Shown here: in pieces, positions 8,878-19,348 of the stretch
How positions within the stretch are numbered: the first letter of the stretch is position 1
Layout: each line of letters starts with the position of its first letter
NCBI RefSeq assembly: GCF_004923315.1
Contig: NZ_CP039650.1
Span: forward strand, 2,071,501 to 2,135,500
Reading direction: 5' to 3'
From: Azospirillum sp. TSA2s
GTDB lineage: Bacteria; Pseudomonadota; Alphaproteobacteria; Azospirillales; Azospirillaceae
DNA length: 64,000 nt
Made by a program: the position numbers and the translations under genes
Notes under the pieces: model-generated
Told to the model about the DNA's origin: nothing
The model's input: the letters and a program-made list of their open reading frames with translations, nothing else
Databases searched by the model: none

Positions 8878-9360
8878 ATGGCCGGACAACTCGCAGGCAA
8901 ATCCCACGGACGCGGCAAGCGCCGGGGCTATCGCGCGATGGCCGAGATCAACATGACGCCGTTCATCGACGTCATGCTGGTCCTGCTGATCGTCTTCATG
9001 GTCGCCGCCCCGATGCTGACCGTCGGCGTGCCGGTCGACCTGCCCAAGACCAATGCCGCTCCGCTGGAGCAGCAGAAGGACCCGCTGTTCGTCACCGTCC
9101 AGACCGACGGCCGCGTCTTCGTCCAGGAGACTCCGGTCGAACTGGGCAACATGGTGCCGCTGCTGATCGCGGTGACCAACAACAACCCGGAAGCCCGCAT
9201 CCTGGTCCGCGGCGACGCCAAGATCGCCTATGGCAAGATGCTGGAGGTGATGGGCACCATGAGCGCCGCCGGCTTCAAGAAGGTCGGTCTGGTCGCCGAG
9301 ATGCCGAACGGCCCGACCGCGTCCAGCGCGCGGGTCGGCGCGCCCAAACCGGCGCGTTGA
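8878..9360 (+). CDS. tolR: Tol-Pal motor protein TolR
   Basis: Second motor subunit; a single N-terminal membrane helix carries the essential proton-binding Asp, and the periplasmic domain dimerises. The sequence YRAMAEINMTPFIDVMLVLL (about 20-39) has the signature NMTPFIDVMLVLLIVFMV, with Asp in FIDV. It has 160 residues, normal. The basic N-terminus (GKSHGRGKRRGYR) fits inside-positive topology. It begins three bases after tolQ and is followed by tolA 16 bases on. Confidence 0.96.
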   Translation: MAGQLAGKSHGRGKRRGYRAMAEINMTPFIDVMLVLLIVFMVAAPMLTVGVPVDLPKTNAAPLEQQKDPLFVTVQTDGRVFVQETPVELGNMVPLLIAVTNNNPEARILVRGDAKIAYGKMLEVMGTMSAAGFKKVGLVAEMPNGPTASSARVGAPKPAR

Positions 9361-9376
9361 GGCGGGCGGAACTCCC

Positions 9377-10600
9377 ATGCGCAAGCCCCTGATCGCCTCG
9401 GCGGTGCTGCACGTCGCGCTGGTCGCGCTGATGGTGCTCGGCATGCCGCCCAGCGATCGCAAGCTCGAAATCGCCTCCTCGATCCCGATCGAGATCGTCG
9501 ACATCGGCGAGGTCACCCAGGCCGCCCGCGTCGAGAAGGGCGAGCCGAAGCCGGCCAATGCCGCGCCGCGCCCGCCGACGCCGGAAGCCAAGCCGTCGCC
9601 GCCGGCGCCCGAGCCGCCGGACGAGGAGGACGAACCGCCTCCGCCGCCCCCGCCGCCTGCCAAGACGCCGGAGCCGCCGAAGGTCGCCCAGGTGCCGCCT
9701 CCGCCGCGCGAGCCGACGCCGCCGCCCAAGCCGGCTCCGACGCCACCGCCTCCGCCACCCCCGCCGCCTCCGCCCCCGGATCCGGCGCCGTCGCCGACTC
9801 CGAAACCGCCGGAGCCGCCCAAGCCCGAGCCGCCGAAGCCGGAACCGCCCAAACCGGAACCGCCGAAGCCGGAACCGCCCAAACCGGAACCGCCGAAGCA
9901 CGAGCCCAAGCCTGAGCCTCCGAAGCCGGAGCCGCCCAAGCCTGAGCCGAAGAAGCCCGAGCCGCCCAAGCACGAGCCGAAGCCGGAACCGCCCAAGGCG
10001 GAACCGAAGAAGCCGGAGCCGGCGAAGGAGGTCGCGAAGGCGGAACCGAAGAAGGCGGAAACCCCGGCCAAGCAACCGGAGAAGCCGTCGGCCAAGACCG
10101 ACCCGCTGTCCGACCTGCTGTCGAACGTCGGGAAGATCAAGCCGTCGGACAACCCGAAGGCGGACGGCAAGGCATCGGCCAGCGCCAACAGCGACGCCAA
10201 GCCCAGCCAGAAGACCGCCTCGGCGGCGCCGGCCGGTGCGGCGAAGGCAACCAACGGCCCCGACAAGCCGTTCAAGCCGTCGGGCCGCGCGCTGGACGCC
10301 ATCCGCGGCCAGTTGAGCAAGAACTGGAACTTCGACAGCGGCCGCAAGGACGCTGGGTCGATGCAGATCGAGATCCACGTCGAGGTCGGCCGCGACCACA
10401 GCGTGATCCGCGCCTGGATCGACGAGAAGTACAAGTCGCGCTACTTGTCGGACGCCGCCTTCCGGGCGTCGGCCGATGCGGCGGTGCGCGCGGTCAAACG
10501 GTCCAGTCCGCTGGACCTGCTGCCCAGCGAGTTCACGGCGCAGACTTATGAAGACTGGCGCTTCATCGTGTTCAATTTCGACCCGAGGGACATGTTCTGA
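9377..10600 (+). CDS. tolA: Tol-Pal bridge protein TolA
   Basis: TolA links the TolQR motor to TolB/Pal across the periplasm. Layout of the 407 residues: an N-terminal membrane helix ([18 protein letters not shown], about 6-23, with the conserved Ser/His of SAVLH), a long low-complexity periplasmic domain (about 55-300) made of Pro-Glu-Pro-Lys and polyproline runs instead of the Ala/Lys helix of E. coli TolA, and a C-terminal TonB/TolA-like domain (about 305-407; [20 protein letters not shown] ... [20 protein letters not shown]). The polyproline runs may need EF-P or YebC for translation. Confidence 0.93.
   Translation: MRKPLIASAVLHVALVALMVLGMPPSDRKLEIASSIPIEIVDIGEVTQAARVEKGEPKPANAAPRPPTPEAKPSPPAPEPPDEEDEPPPPPPPPAKTPEPPKVAQVPPPPREPTPPPKPAPTPPPPPPPPPPPPDPAPSPTPKPPEPPKPEPPKPEPPKPEPPKPEPPKPEPPKHEPKPEPPKPEPPKPEPKKPEPPKHEPKPEPPKAEPKKPEPAKEVAKAEPKKAETPAKQPEKPSAKTDPLSDLLSNVGKIKPSDNPKADGKASASANSDAKPSQKTASAAPAGAAKATNGPDKPFKPSGRALDAIRGQLSKNWNFDSGRKDAGSMQIEIHVEVGRDHSVIRAWIDEKYKSRYLSDAAFRASADAAVRAVKRSSPLDLLPSEFTAQTYEDWRFIVFNFDPRDMF
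9822..10025 (+). repeat. In-gene tandem repeat coding Pro-Pro-Lys-Pro-Glu in tolA
   Basis: Degenerate 15- and 30-base units of the type CCGAAGCCGGAACCGCCCAA recur through this stretch and translate as KPEPP and KHEPKPEPP blocks. The first six or so copies are nearly identical in DNA, which suggests recent slippage or unequal crossover; later ones drift to KPEPKK and KAEPKK. Repeat number probably varies between strains. Confidence 0.8.
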
Positions 10601-10602
10601 CC

Positions 10603-11955
10603 ATGACGACGAAGACGAGGCTTCTGTTGAAGCTGGCCGGGGCCACCGGCGCGCTTCTCCTCTCCCTCGGCGTTGCCGCTCCGCAGGAGGCGCGCGCCGA
10701 GTTGCGCATCGACATCACGCGGGGCGTGTCCGAGCCGCTGCCAATCGCGATCACCAGCTTCGCCGGTGCGGGCGGACGCGATGCCCAGCTGGGCGCCGAC
10801 ATCTCCAAGGTCATCTCCGCCGACCTGGAGCGTTCCGGCCTGTTCAAGCCGCTGGACCCGCGCGGCTTCCTGCAGACGCCGGAGCAGCTGCGCAGCGGCG
10901 AACCGCGTTACCCCGACTGGAAGGCGCTGGGCGCCCAGGCGCTGGTCGCCGGCAACACCACGACGGGCGGCGACGGCCGCATGAAGGTGGATTTCCGCCT
11001 GTGGGACGTCGCCGCCGGCCAGTACATGCAGGGGCTGAGCTACAGCGCCTCGCCGCAGGAATGGCGCCGCATCGCCCACATCGTGGCCGACGCCATCTAT
11101 AAGCGCCTGACCGGCGAGGACGGCTATTTCGACACGCGCATCGTCTATGTCGCCGAATCCGGCCCGGCGAACGCGCGCAAGAAGCAGCTGGCCATCATGG
11201 ACCAGGACAGCGCCAACCATCAGTTCCTGACCGACGGCCAGACCCTGGTCCTGACGCCGCGCTTCTCGCCGACGTCCCAGGAAATCACGTACATGTCGTA
11301 CTTCAACAAGAAGCCGCGCGTGTACCTGTTCAACATCGACACCGGCCGCCAGGAGGTCCTGGGCGACTTCCCCGGCATGACCTTCGCCCCGCGCTTCTCG
11401 CCCGACGGCAACAAGGTCATCATGTCGATGGCCCAGAACGGCAACACCGACATCTACACGCTGGACCTGCGCACCCGCCGCCAGACCCAGCTGACCGACG
11501 CGCCGGGCATCGACACCGGTCCCAGCTATTCGCCGGACGGCCAGCGCATCGTCTTCGAGTCGGACCGCGGCGGCACGCAGCAGCTCTATGTCATGGGCGC
11601 CGACGGTTCGGGCGTGAAGCGGCTGACCTTCGGCGAGGGCCGCTACGGTACGCCGGTGTGGTCGCCGCGCGGCGACCTGATCGCCTTCACGCGCCAGCGT
11701 GGTAGCAGCTTTGCAATCGGCGTAATCCGTCCGGATGGAACCGGGGAACGAATCCTGACCGAAGCCTTCCACGTCGAAGGGCCGACCTGGGCGCCCAACG
11801 GCCGTGTTCTCATGTTCTTCAAGGACTTGCCGACGGGTGACGGCCGTGGCCGCAATGCCCAGCTGTACAGCATCGACATCACCGGCGCGAACGAGCGTCG
11901 CGTGAGCACCCCGGTCGGCGCGTCGGACCCCGCGTGGTCGCCCTTGATTCCCTAG
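10603..11955 (+). CDS. tolB: Tol-Pal translocation protein TolB
   Basis: Periplasmic six-bladed beta-propeller that shuttles between Pal and TolA. An N-terminal Sec signal ([20 protein letters not shown], cleavage probably after ARA near residue 32) is followed by an anticodon-binding-like domain (about 35-165) and WD40-like PD40 repeats, each recognisable by its core: [61 protein letters not shown]. 450 residues, normal. It starts two bases after tolA, so it is tightly coupled. Confidence 0.96.
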   Translation: MTTKTRLLLKLAGATGALLLSLGVAAPQEARAELRIDITRGVSEPLPIAITSFAGAGGRDAQLGADISKVISADLERSGLFKPLDPRGFLQTPEQLRSGEPRYPDWKALGAQALVAGNTTTGGDGRMKVDFRLWDVAAGQYMQGLSYSASPQEWRRIAHIVADAIYKRLTGEDGYFDTRIVYVAESGPANARKKQLAIMDQDSANHQFLTDGQTLVLTPRFSPTSQEITYMSYFNKKPRVYLFNIDTGRQEVLGDFPGMTFAPRFSPDGNKVIMSMAQNGNTDIYTLDLRTRRQTQLTDAPGIDTGPSYSPDGQRIVFESDRGGTQQLYVMGADGSGVKRLTFGEGRYGTPVWSPRGDLIAFTRQRGSSFAIGVIRPDGTGERILTEAFHVEGPTWAPNGRVLMFFKDLPTGDGRGRNAQLYSIDITGANERRVSTPVGASDPAWSPLIP

Positions 11956-12016
11956 TGGAGTAGCCCTATTTTGCGGCGGCGCGGGAGCAATGCTCAAGAC
12001 AAAGGTCGGACGTCGT

Positions 12017-12041
12017 CTTTTCGTCGGGGATTGGCGAAAAG
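12017..12041 (+). other. Hairpin in the tolB-pal intergenic leader
   Basis: CTTTTCG (12017-12023) pairs with CGAAAAG (12035-12041). It lies in the 148-base gap between tolB and pal and is not followed by a T-run, so it is more likely a 5' leader or processing structure than a terminator. Such a site could allow separate high-level expression of pal, which is needed in large excess over TolB. That role is inference. Confidence 0.35.
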
Positions 12042-12103
12042 AAGCGGCTCTCGTGCTGACTAGTCCGGCCACTCAACAATTGTCGTTCAAGGGGTCCCTG
12101 AAC

Positions 12104-12574
12104 ATGCGCATGAAGTTCCTCGCCCTCGCCGCGGTCGCCCTGCTCGCCGCTTGCGAATCCACGCCGAACGACGCCGCCAACGGCGCCAACACCGGTGCCC
12201 AGCAGACCTCGGTCCGCCCGGGCTCGGCGGAAGATTTCGTCGTCAACGTCGGCGACCGCGTCTTCTTCGGCCTCGACCGCTTCGACCTGTCGCCGGAGGC
12301 TCGCGCCACCCTCGACCGTCAGGCCAAGTGGCTGCAGACCTACGGTTCGGTCACCGTGACCGTCGAGGGTCATGCCGACGAGCGCGGCACCCGCGAGTAC
12401 AACCTGGCCCTGGGTGAGCGCCGCGCCAACTCGGTGAAGAACTACCTGGCCGCCAAGGGCATCCCGGCCGGCCGCGTCAACGTCGTGTCCTACGGCAAGG
12501 AGCGTCCGGCCGTGGTTGGCTCGAACGAGGCCGCCTGGTCGCAGAACCGCCGTGGCGTGACCGTCGTCAACTGA
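12104..12574 (+). CDS. pal: Peptidoglycan-associated lipoprotein Pal
   Basis: Outer-membrane lipoprotein that binds peptidoglycan and TolB. Start ATG at 12104 (a second ATG lies at 12110) gives MRMKFLALAAVALLAACEST with lipobox LAAC, so Cys is the lipidated residue near position 17. The OmpA-like domain follows (about 50-156), with VTVEGHADERGTREYNLALG, the diaminopimelate-binding loop, and RRANSVKNYLAAKGI. The 157-residue length is usual. An upstream in-frame start at 11990 is ruled out because it would bury the lipoprotein signal. A strong terminator follows. Confidence 0.96.
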   Translation: MRMKFLALAAVALLAACESTPNDAANGANTGAQQTSVRPGSAEDFVVNVGDRVFFGLDRFDLSPEARATLDRQAKWLQTYGSVTVTVEGHADERGTREYNLALGERRANSVKNYLAAKGIPAGRVNVVSYGKERPAVVGSNEAAWSQNRRGVTVVN

Positions 12575-12606
12575 TGACGCCGGTCCCCGCCTGACGGGGA
12601 ATTGGG

Positions 12607-12650
12607 AAAAGGCGCCGCCGCCGGGCAACCGGGGCGGCGCCTTTTTCTTT
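12607..12650 (+). terminator. Rho-independent terminator after pal
   Basis: AAAAGGCGCCGCC (12607-12619) pairs perfectly with GGCGGCGCCTTTT (12633-12645); the tail reads TTTTTCTTTT. The loop contains a nested CCGG-GCAA-CCGG mini-hairpin. This closes the tol-pal transcript before cpoB. Confidence 0.92.
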
Positions 12651-12728
12651 TCGGCGGGCGGTACCTCACGTCATCTCCGCGACGGCGGGGACCCGGGAAA
12701 CTCGGCAGATCAGCTGCTGAGGCGGCCG

Positions 12729-12753
12729 GATTCCCGCCTTCGCGGGAATGACG
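12729..12753. repeat. Short palindromic repeat (family B) between pal and cpoB
   Basis: GATTCCCGCCTTCGCGGGAA followed by TGACG: a hairpin with arms TTCCCGC/GCGGGAA. The same unit appears inverted at 21767-21792 and, as a GGATCCCCGCCTTCGCGGGG variant, around the IS element at 21827-23166. The rest of the pal-cpoB gap (12575-12959) holds the terminator above and probably the cpoB promoter; no gene is seen. Confidence 0.75.
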
Positions 12754-12959
12754 GCCGAGGAAGCCGATATTTCCAACTGCAGGGGCAGGGGGGGCGATCA
12801 ATCGACAGCGCTCCTGCCGACCCTCATCCTGCGTCCGCCGGGTTCTTTGCGCCGGTGCGCAAGTTCTGCTAAACAGCGGCCATCGCGTCGCCTTTTTCGT
12901 TCGCCATGGTCGCCGTGGGTGTTTCCCCCGGCATCAGATCTCCTCAGGATCCCACGCGC

Positions 12960-13814
12960 ATGACCAACATCCGTCCCGTCGCCGCCCTGCTGCTGGGTGG
13001 CATGCTCGCGGCAAGCCCCGCCCTGGCCCAGTCGAAGGGGCAGATCGAGCGGCTGCAATCGCTGGAAACCCAGGTTGCGGCGCTGGGCGGTCCGGTGGAG
13101 GTGGCGCAGCTGTCACCCTCCGTCGCCGCCGATTTCGAAATCCGGCTGCAGAACCTGGAGCGCGCCATCCAGGACTTGACCGGCAAGTACGAGGAATCGA
13201 CCTATCAGGTCACCCAGCTGCGCGAGCGTCTGGAGAAGGTGAACGCCGACGTCGATTTCCGCCTGAAGGAACTGGAGAAGGGCGGCGGGGCCACCGGAGG
13301 GGCGATGGGCGGCGGCGCCATGGCCGATGCCGCGCCGTCGAAGGCGGCGAAGGCTGCCGACGAGAAGAAGCCGGTCGACAAGCCGGCGCAGACCGCCGCA
13401 GCGAATCCGCCCTCCACCGCCGGCCTATCGCCGGAAAAGCAGTATGAGCAGGCGTTCGAACTGCTGCGCAACTCCGACTATGACCGGGCAGAGAAGGCGC
13501 TGCAGGAGTTCATCGCCAAGAACAAGTCCCATGCCTATGCCGGCAACGCGCAATATTGGCTGGGCGAAAGCTATTACGTCCGCAACCGCTTCCCGGAGGC
13601 GGCCCAGGCCTTCGCAGAGGTGCTGTCCAAGTACCGCAGCAATCCTAAGGCGGCGGACAGCCTGCTGAAGCTGGGCATGACCCTGCAGCAGATGAACAAG
13701 AAGTCGGATGCCTGCACCGCCTTCAACCAGCTGCTGACCAAGTTCCCCGAAGCCTCGGCCAGCGTGAAGCGCCGCGCCGATACGGAGCGCAAGCGCATCA
13801 ATTGCCCGGCCTGA
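12960..13814 (+). CDS. cpoB: Tol-Pal coordinator CpoB (YbgF)
   Basis: Periplasmic protein that couples peptidoglycan synthesis to Tol-driven constriction in E. coli. Start ATG at 12960 gives MTNIRPVAALLLGGMLAASP, a Sec signal cut after ALA-Q (about residue 23). Next come an N-terminal coiled-coil trimerisation helix (about 25-110; EIRLQNLERAIQDLTGKYEE), an Ala/Lys/Pro linker, and C-terminal TPR units (about 165-284; EKQYEQAFELLRNSDYDRAE, YAGNAQYWLGESYYVRNRFP, DSLLKLGMTLQQMNKKSDAC). The stop overlaps the tilS start (TGATG). Confidence 0.93.
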   Translation: MTNIRPVAALLLGGMLAASPALAQSKGQIERLQSLETQVAALGGPVEVAQLSPSVAADFEIRLQNLERAIQDLTGKYEESTYQVTQLRERLEKVNADVDFRLKELEKGGGATGGAMGGGAMADAAPSKAAKAADEKKPVDKPAQTAAANPPSTAGLSPEKQYEQAFELLRNSDYDRAEKALQEFIAKNKSHAYAGNAQYWLGESYYVRNRFPEAAQAFAEVLSKYRSNPKAADSLLKLGMTLQQMNKKSDACTAFNQLLTKFPEASASVKRRADTERKRINCPA

Positions 13815-15166
13815 TGGGCGGGGCCGGCGACTCCGATCCGGTATCGCGGGAGGAGTTCGCCCGTGCGATGGCGGCGCTGGGCGGATTCGAACCGGCGCCG
13901 GCCGTCGCCGTCGGGCTTTCCGGCGGCGGCGACAGCATGGCGCTGGTTCTGCTGCTGCGGCATTGGGTCGCAGAGGGTGGCGGAAGCCTGCTGGCGCTGA
14001 CCGTCGACCATGGCTTGCGGCCCGAATCGGCCGACGAGGCGGCGACGGTCGGGCAGACGGCGGCCCGACTCGGAATTCCTCACCGCATCCTGCGCTGGGA
14101 CGGGGAGAAGCCCTCGGCCGGATTGCAGGCGGCGGCCAGGGCGGCGCGGCACCGGCTGCTGGCGGCGGCCTGCGGCGAGGCCGGCATCCTGCATCTGGCG
14201 CTCGCCCACCATCGCGACGATCAGGCGGAAACGGTGCTGCTGCGGCTGGCCCGCGGCTCCGGCATCGACGGGCTGGCCGGAATGGCCGCTGTGCGCGCCG
14301 ATGGGGCGGTGCGGGTGATCCGGCCGCTGCTGAACTTTTCCCATGACCGGCTTCTGGCGACCTGCCGCGCCGAGGGTGCCGACTGGATCGAGGACCCGTC
14401 CAACCGCAATCCGCGCTTCGCTCGCGCCCGGTTGCGTGCCGCCGTCGATCTGCTGGGCGGGGAGGGGCTGGACGCCATTCGGTTGACCGAGGTCGCGCGC
14501 CGCGCCGGACGGGCGCGGGCGGCGCTGGAACAGGCGACCGCCGGGCTGCTTGCCGAGGCGGCGACCATTCATCCGGAAGGCTGGATCACGCTGGTACCCG
14601 CGCCGTTGCTGGACGCGCCGGCGGAGATCGCGCTGCGGGCGCTGGCCCAGGCACTGGCTGCGGTCGGCGGGCCGGCACATCCCGTGCGCGACGAGGCGCT
14701 GGAGCGGCTGCTCGGTGCCCTGGCGGACGGGCAGGGCACGACCTTGGGCGGCTGCGTGGTGCGGATGCGGCGGGGCGCCGTCATGGTGGCGCGCGAGCCG
14801 GTTGCGGCACTGGAGCGGCTGAGCGTGCCGCCGGGCGGGCGGGTGCTGTGGGACGGCCGCTTCGACCTGCGGGTGTCTCCGCGACATGGCAAGCCCGTTA
14901 TGGTCGCTGCGCTGGGTGCGGCGGGCTGGCGCGAATGGGTGGCCGGGCTGCCGCCGGAGAGGGTGCCCGATCTGCCGGTTCCGGTGCGGGAAACCCTGCC
15001 AAGCCTTTGGTCGGGAACGGAATTGCTTGGCGTACCAATGGTTGGCGGACGATACGGGTTGGACGCGGATGGACAGGTCCCAATGGACCGCGCGATCTTC
15101 CGTCCGCTTTCGTCGTTGGGAAGACCAGCTTTTACGGTTGTTTCGGACCGGCGCGGCATTATTTAA
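13814..15166 (+). CDS. tilS: tRNA(Ile)-lysidine synthetase TilS
   Basis: Modifies the wobble C34 of tRNA-Ile(CAU) to lysidine so that it reads AUA. It has the N-type PP-loop VGLSGGGDSMALVLLLRHW (about 33-51), the HHRDDQAETVLLRLARGSGIDGL motif (about 130-152), and the LxxR/DPSNRNPRFARARLR segment (about 192-208). 450 residues; the C-terminal domain is present. The ATG at 13814 overlaps the cpoB stop by one base and is preferred to the upstream TTG at 13802. cpoB-tilS-ftsH is a conserved order. Confidence 0.95.
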   Translation: MGGAGDSDPVSREEFARAMAALGGFEPAPAVAVGLSGGGDSMALVLLLRHWVAEGGGSLLALTVDHGLRPESADEAATVGQTAARLGIPHRILRWDGEKPSAGLQAAARAARHRLLAAACGEAGILHLALAHHRDDQAETVLLRLARGSGIDGLAGMAAVRADGAVRVIRPLLNFSHDRLLATCRAEGADWIEDPSNRNPRFARARLRAAVDLLGGEGLDAIRLTEVARRAGRARAALEQATAGLLAEAATIHPEGWITLVPAPLLDAPAEIALRALAQALAAVGGPAHPVRDEALERLLGALADGQGTTLGGCVVRMRRGAVMVAREPVAALERLSVPPGGRVLWDGRFDLRVSPRHGKPVMVAALGAAGWREWVAGLPPERVPDLPVPVRETLPSLWSGTELLGVPMVGGRYGLDADGQVPMDRAIFRPLSSLGRPAFTVVSDRRGII

Positions 15167-15248
15167 TCAGGGAACGTGCCCGTAGGAGTCCGGGGTGCGG
15201 CCTTGTCGGCGCACCGCATGGCGATGGGTTCGCAGAAAGGCGTGTGAC

Positions 15249-17186
<1,938 letters not shown>

Positions 17187-17209
17187 CGGTTCGGGGTTCC
17201 GAAATAAAG

Positions 17210-17240
17210 AAGGCAGCGCTGCGAGGCGCCGCCTTTTTTG
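17210..17240 (+). terminator. Rho-independent terminator after ftsH
   Basis: AAGGCAGCGC pairs with GCGCCGCCTT (one A-C mismatch) around a six-base loop, followed by TTTTTT (17234-17239). It separates ftsH from the toxin-antitoxin pair. Confidence 0.8.
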
Positions 17241-17322
17241 TTGGGCTTGTTGTTGCTCCGTGGAAGATTGACGGCGTCCGGGGTTGGCATCAAACTTTGC
17301 TACCGGGAAGTGGAGAGGTGTC

Positions 17323-17619
17323 ATGACCGGTCGGAACTTCAGCCTGACGGACCGTTTGAGCGACTTCATCGACCAGCAGGTCGAGCATGGGCGGCATCAG
17401 AATGCCAGCGAGGTCGTTCGCGAGGCGTTGCGCCGCTATCAGGACGATCTGGAGGCGGAGCAGGCGAGCCTTGCCGCCATTGGGGCCATCGCTCGCCGTG
17501 GTATCGCTGCGGTCGAGCAGGGCGATTTCCGTCTGGTGCAGGGCGAGGAGGGGCGGCGTGATCTGCTGGCGGACCTGAATCGCCGTGCCGCCATGCGTGC
17601 TGCCGTCAGACGGGGATGA
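17323..17619 (+). CDS. parD: ParD/CopG-like antitoxin
   Basis: Antitoxin of a type II pair. The 98-residue protein has an N-terminal ribbon-helix-helix DNA-binding region (MTGRNFSLTDRLSDFIDQQV, then HQNASEVVREALRRYQDDLE, about residues 25-44) and a C-terminal acidic and basic tail that would wrap the toxin. Start ATG at 17323 follows GGAGAGG. It overlaps the next gene by four bases (ATGA), the usual antitoxin-first, coupled arrangement, and is expected to repress its own promoter in the 17240-17322 gap. Confidence 0.88.
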   Translation: MTGRNFSLTDRLSDFIDQQVEHGRHQNASEVVREALRRYQDDLEAEQASLAAIGAIARRGIAAVEQGDFRLVQGEEGRRDLLADLNRRAAMRAAVRRG

Positions 17620-17993
17620 CGGTGACCGCCTTCCGCCTTACTGGTCCGGCGGAAGCCGAACTGGACGATATTCTGGACTGGAGCGAGCGGAAGTTTCACG
17701 AGGTCGGCCGGATGCGCTATGCGGCGCTTCTGGTCCAGGCGATGCAGGACATTGCCGTCGATCCGCGACGTCATGGTATCGAATGGGTAGAGGCGGCCGG
17801 ACTCCGGGTCGGGCTTTACCACATCTGGCACAGCCGGACCCACATTGCCGATCCAGCCGAGCGAATCCACGCGCCGCGTCACCTGATCGTCTTTCGGCTC
17901 GCCACCGATGGCATTGTCGATATTTTGGGCTTCGTCCATGAGAGCATGCTGCGCGGCCGTGCGCTCAGCAGGATCGTTCGAGCGAATGCCTGA
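17616..17993 (+). CDS. parE: ParE/RelE-family toxin
   Basis: Toxin of the pair; ParE members poison DNA gyrase, while related RelE toxins cleave mRNA, and the sequence alone favours ParE. In 125 residues it has the typical opening FRLTGPAEAELDDILDWSER, VDPRRHGIEWVEAAGLRVGL, and the C-terminal VFRLATDGIVDILGFVHESM. Length is slightly above the usual 95-105. It overlaps parD by four bases. Full length with no disabling change, so it is probably functional. Confidence 0.87.
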   Translation: MTVTAFRLTGPAEAELDDILDWSERKFHEVGRMRYAALLVQAMQDIAVDPRRHGIEWVEAAGLRVGLYHIWHSRTHIADPAERIHAPRHLIVFRLATDGIVDILGFVHESMLRGRALSRIVRANA

Positions 17994-18049
17994 CGGGGCC
18001 TCCGCCGCCTGACTGCCCATCTGAGGCTATCGGGCGGCGGAGAAATCCC

Positions 18050-19213
18050 TCAGAGCGAGCCCTTCTGCTCGCGCCGGCGGTCCAGCGCCACGTCGAACTG
18101 GCGCAGCAGCTTCTGCATGCCTTCGAAGTACAGCTTGCGCGACGGCGTGTTTTTCATGCAGCGGGCGTCCAGATGGGCGACGCTGGTGAGCGCCGAGACG
18201 CAGTAGCCGAGCAGCCAGTAGCGCGAGCGGATGCTGCGCAGGTAGTCGCGGAAGGGCTCCGGCTGGCCGTTCATGAAGCTGCTGAACGACGTCTCGTAGT
18301 CCGACAGGATGGTGCGGATGTCGAGCAGCGTGGTCTCCAGCAGCTTGCCCACCCGTTCGATGTGCATCAGCAACTGGGTCTCGTAGGGCTTGTGCATGCG
18401 GATGTCGACCGGAATGCACTCGCGCGACTTCAGCCAGGTCAGGATGGTGCGGGCGCGGGGCGCGATGCGGCGCAGCTGGTATTCGTAGAAGGTCGTACCC
18501 TTCCACGCGCTGAAGATGGTGTCGGCCTCCGACCGCTCGATGCCGAAGGCGGAGACGAACAGGCCGGCCTCTTCCAGATTGGGATTCCAGATCGCTTCCA
18601 GGAAGCGTTCGATGCTTCCGGCGCTGCCCTGGCTACCGGACAGCGCCTTGCGGACGATCGGCTCGATGCGGGCGCGGATCAGGCGGCGGAGCTGGTGGTC
18701 CTCCTCGTTGGAGATCAGCCAGTGGCGCGGGTCGACGTTGACCTTCTCCGCCTCGAAGCAGGTCTTCAGCAGGAAGGCGTCGAGCGACGGAACGTCGTCG
18801 ATCATCTGCAGCATCTTCATGTCGCCGATGATGCCGTTCTCCTGCGGCCCGTGCTTCAGGCCGAACTGCTCCTCCAGCAGGGTCGCGCTGTTGCGGCCGC
18901 GCAGATAGATGGCGATGCCGCCGGCCTCCGGCGCACGGGCGTTGTGCGGCACATAGATGCCGGTCTCGACCGGGCGCTCGCCGCCTTCCAGTTCCTCGTC
19001 CTCGGCGATGGGATCGCCGCCGTCGTCGTCGCGGTCGTCGAAGTTCGGGTATTTGAACAGGATGCAGTTGTTCAGGCCCTGGGCCTTGAACATGCGCTGC
19101 TCTTCCGGGATCTCGCGCGTGATGGCGATGAGATTCATCGACACGCTGGAGCCGCCATAGAGGATCTGCTCAAGGATCGGAGAAACCGAGTCCATTTTCT
19201 TGCGAGCGCGCAT
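18050..19213 (-). CDS. Conserved-looking protein of unknown function, 387 residues
   Basis: I do not recognise this family. The protein is soluble (no signal peptide or membrane helix), acidic in a short low-complexity segment (NFDDRDDDGGDPIAEDEELE, about 57-76), and rich in charged helices after residue 120. Notable segments are EERMF-like PEEQRMFKAQGLNNCILFKY (35-54), VNVDPRHWLISNEEDHQLRR (about 159-178), and a C-terminal Arg/Lys-rich end (RQFDVALDRRREQ). The start could be at 19213 (MRARKKMDSV) or 19195. It is transcribed on the same strand as fabI, behind the fabI terminator, so probably from its own promoter in the AT-richer 19214-19270 stretch. Codon use is like its neighbours, arguing for a genuine resident gene. 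Confidence 0.75.
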   Translation of the reverse strand: MRARKKMDSVSPILEQILYGGSSVSMNLIAITREIPEEQRMFKAQGLNNCILFKYPNFDDRDDDGGDPIAEDEELEGGERPVETGIYVPHNARAPEAGGIAIYLRGRNSATLLEEQFGLKHGPQENGIIGDMKMLQMIDDVPSLDAFLLKTCFEAEKVNVDPRHWLISNEEDHQLRRLIRARIEPIVRKALSGSQGSAGSIERFLEAIWNPNLEEAGLFVSAFGIERSEADTIFSAWKGTTFYEYQLRRIAPRARTILTWLKSRECIPVDIRMHKPYETQLLMHIERVGKLLETTLLDIRTILSDYETSFSSFMNGQPEPFRDYLRSIRSRYWLLGYCVSALTSVAHLDARCMKNTPSRKLYFEGMQKLLRQFDVALDRRREQKGSL

Positions 19214-19271
19214 GAATATTACCCAAATCCGCGAATATTGCGCAAATCATAGACGCCGTTTTTGCAAACGC

Positions 19272-19299
19272 AAAGAGGGATCGGCGTACCGATCCCTCT
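19272..19299 (-). terminator. Rho-independent terminator after fabI
   Basis: AGAGGGATCGG (19274-19284) and CCGATCCCTCT (19289-19299) form a perfect 11-bp stem with a 4-base loop. On the minus strand it is followed by TTTGCGTTTGC, a broken T-run. Confidence 0.8.
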
Positions 19300-19348
19300 C
19301 CTCGTCATGCGATTGCGGGCGCCGTTCTCCGGCTCAACCGACTGGATT

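Noticed and set aside
9822-10025. Direct repeats considered as a CRISPR or VNTR array
   Set aside because: The repeats are in frame, have no unique spacers of constant length, and encode the TolA arm.
7813-10434. 873-codon minus-strand frame with Gly/Ser-rich repeats
   Set aside because: The Gly-Ser repeat pattern is simply the antisense reading of the tolA Pro-Glu-Pro-Lys region.
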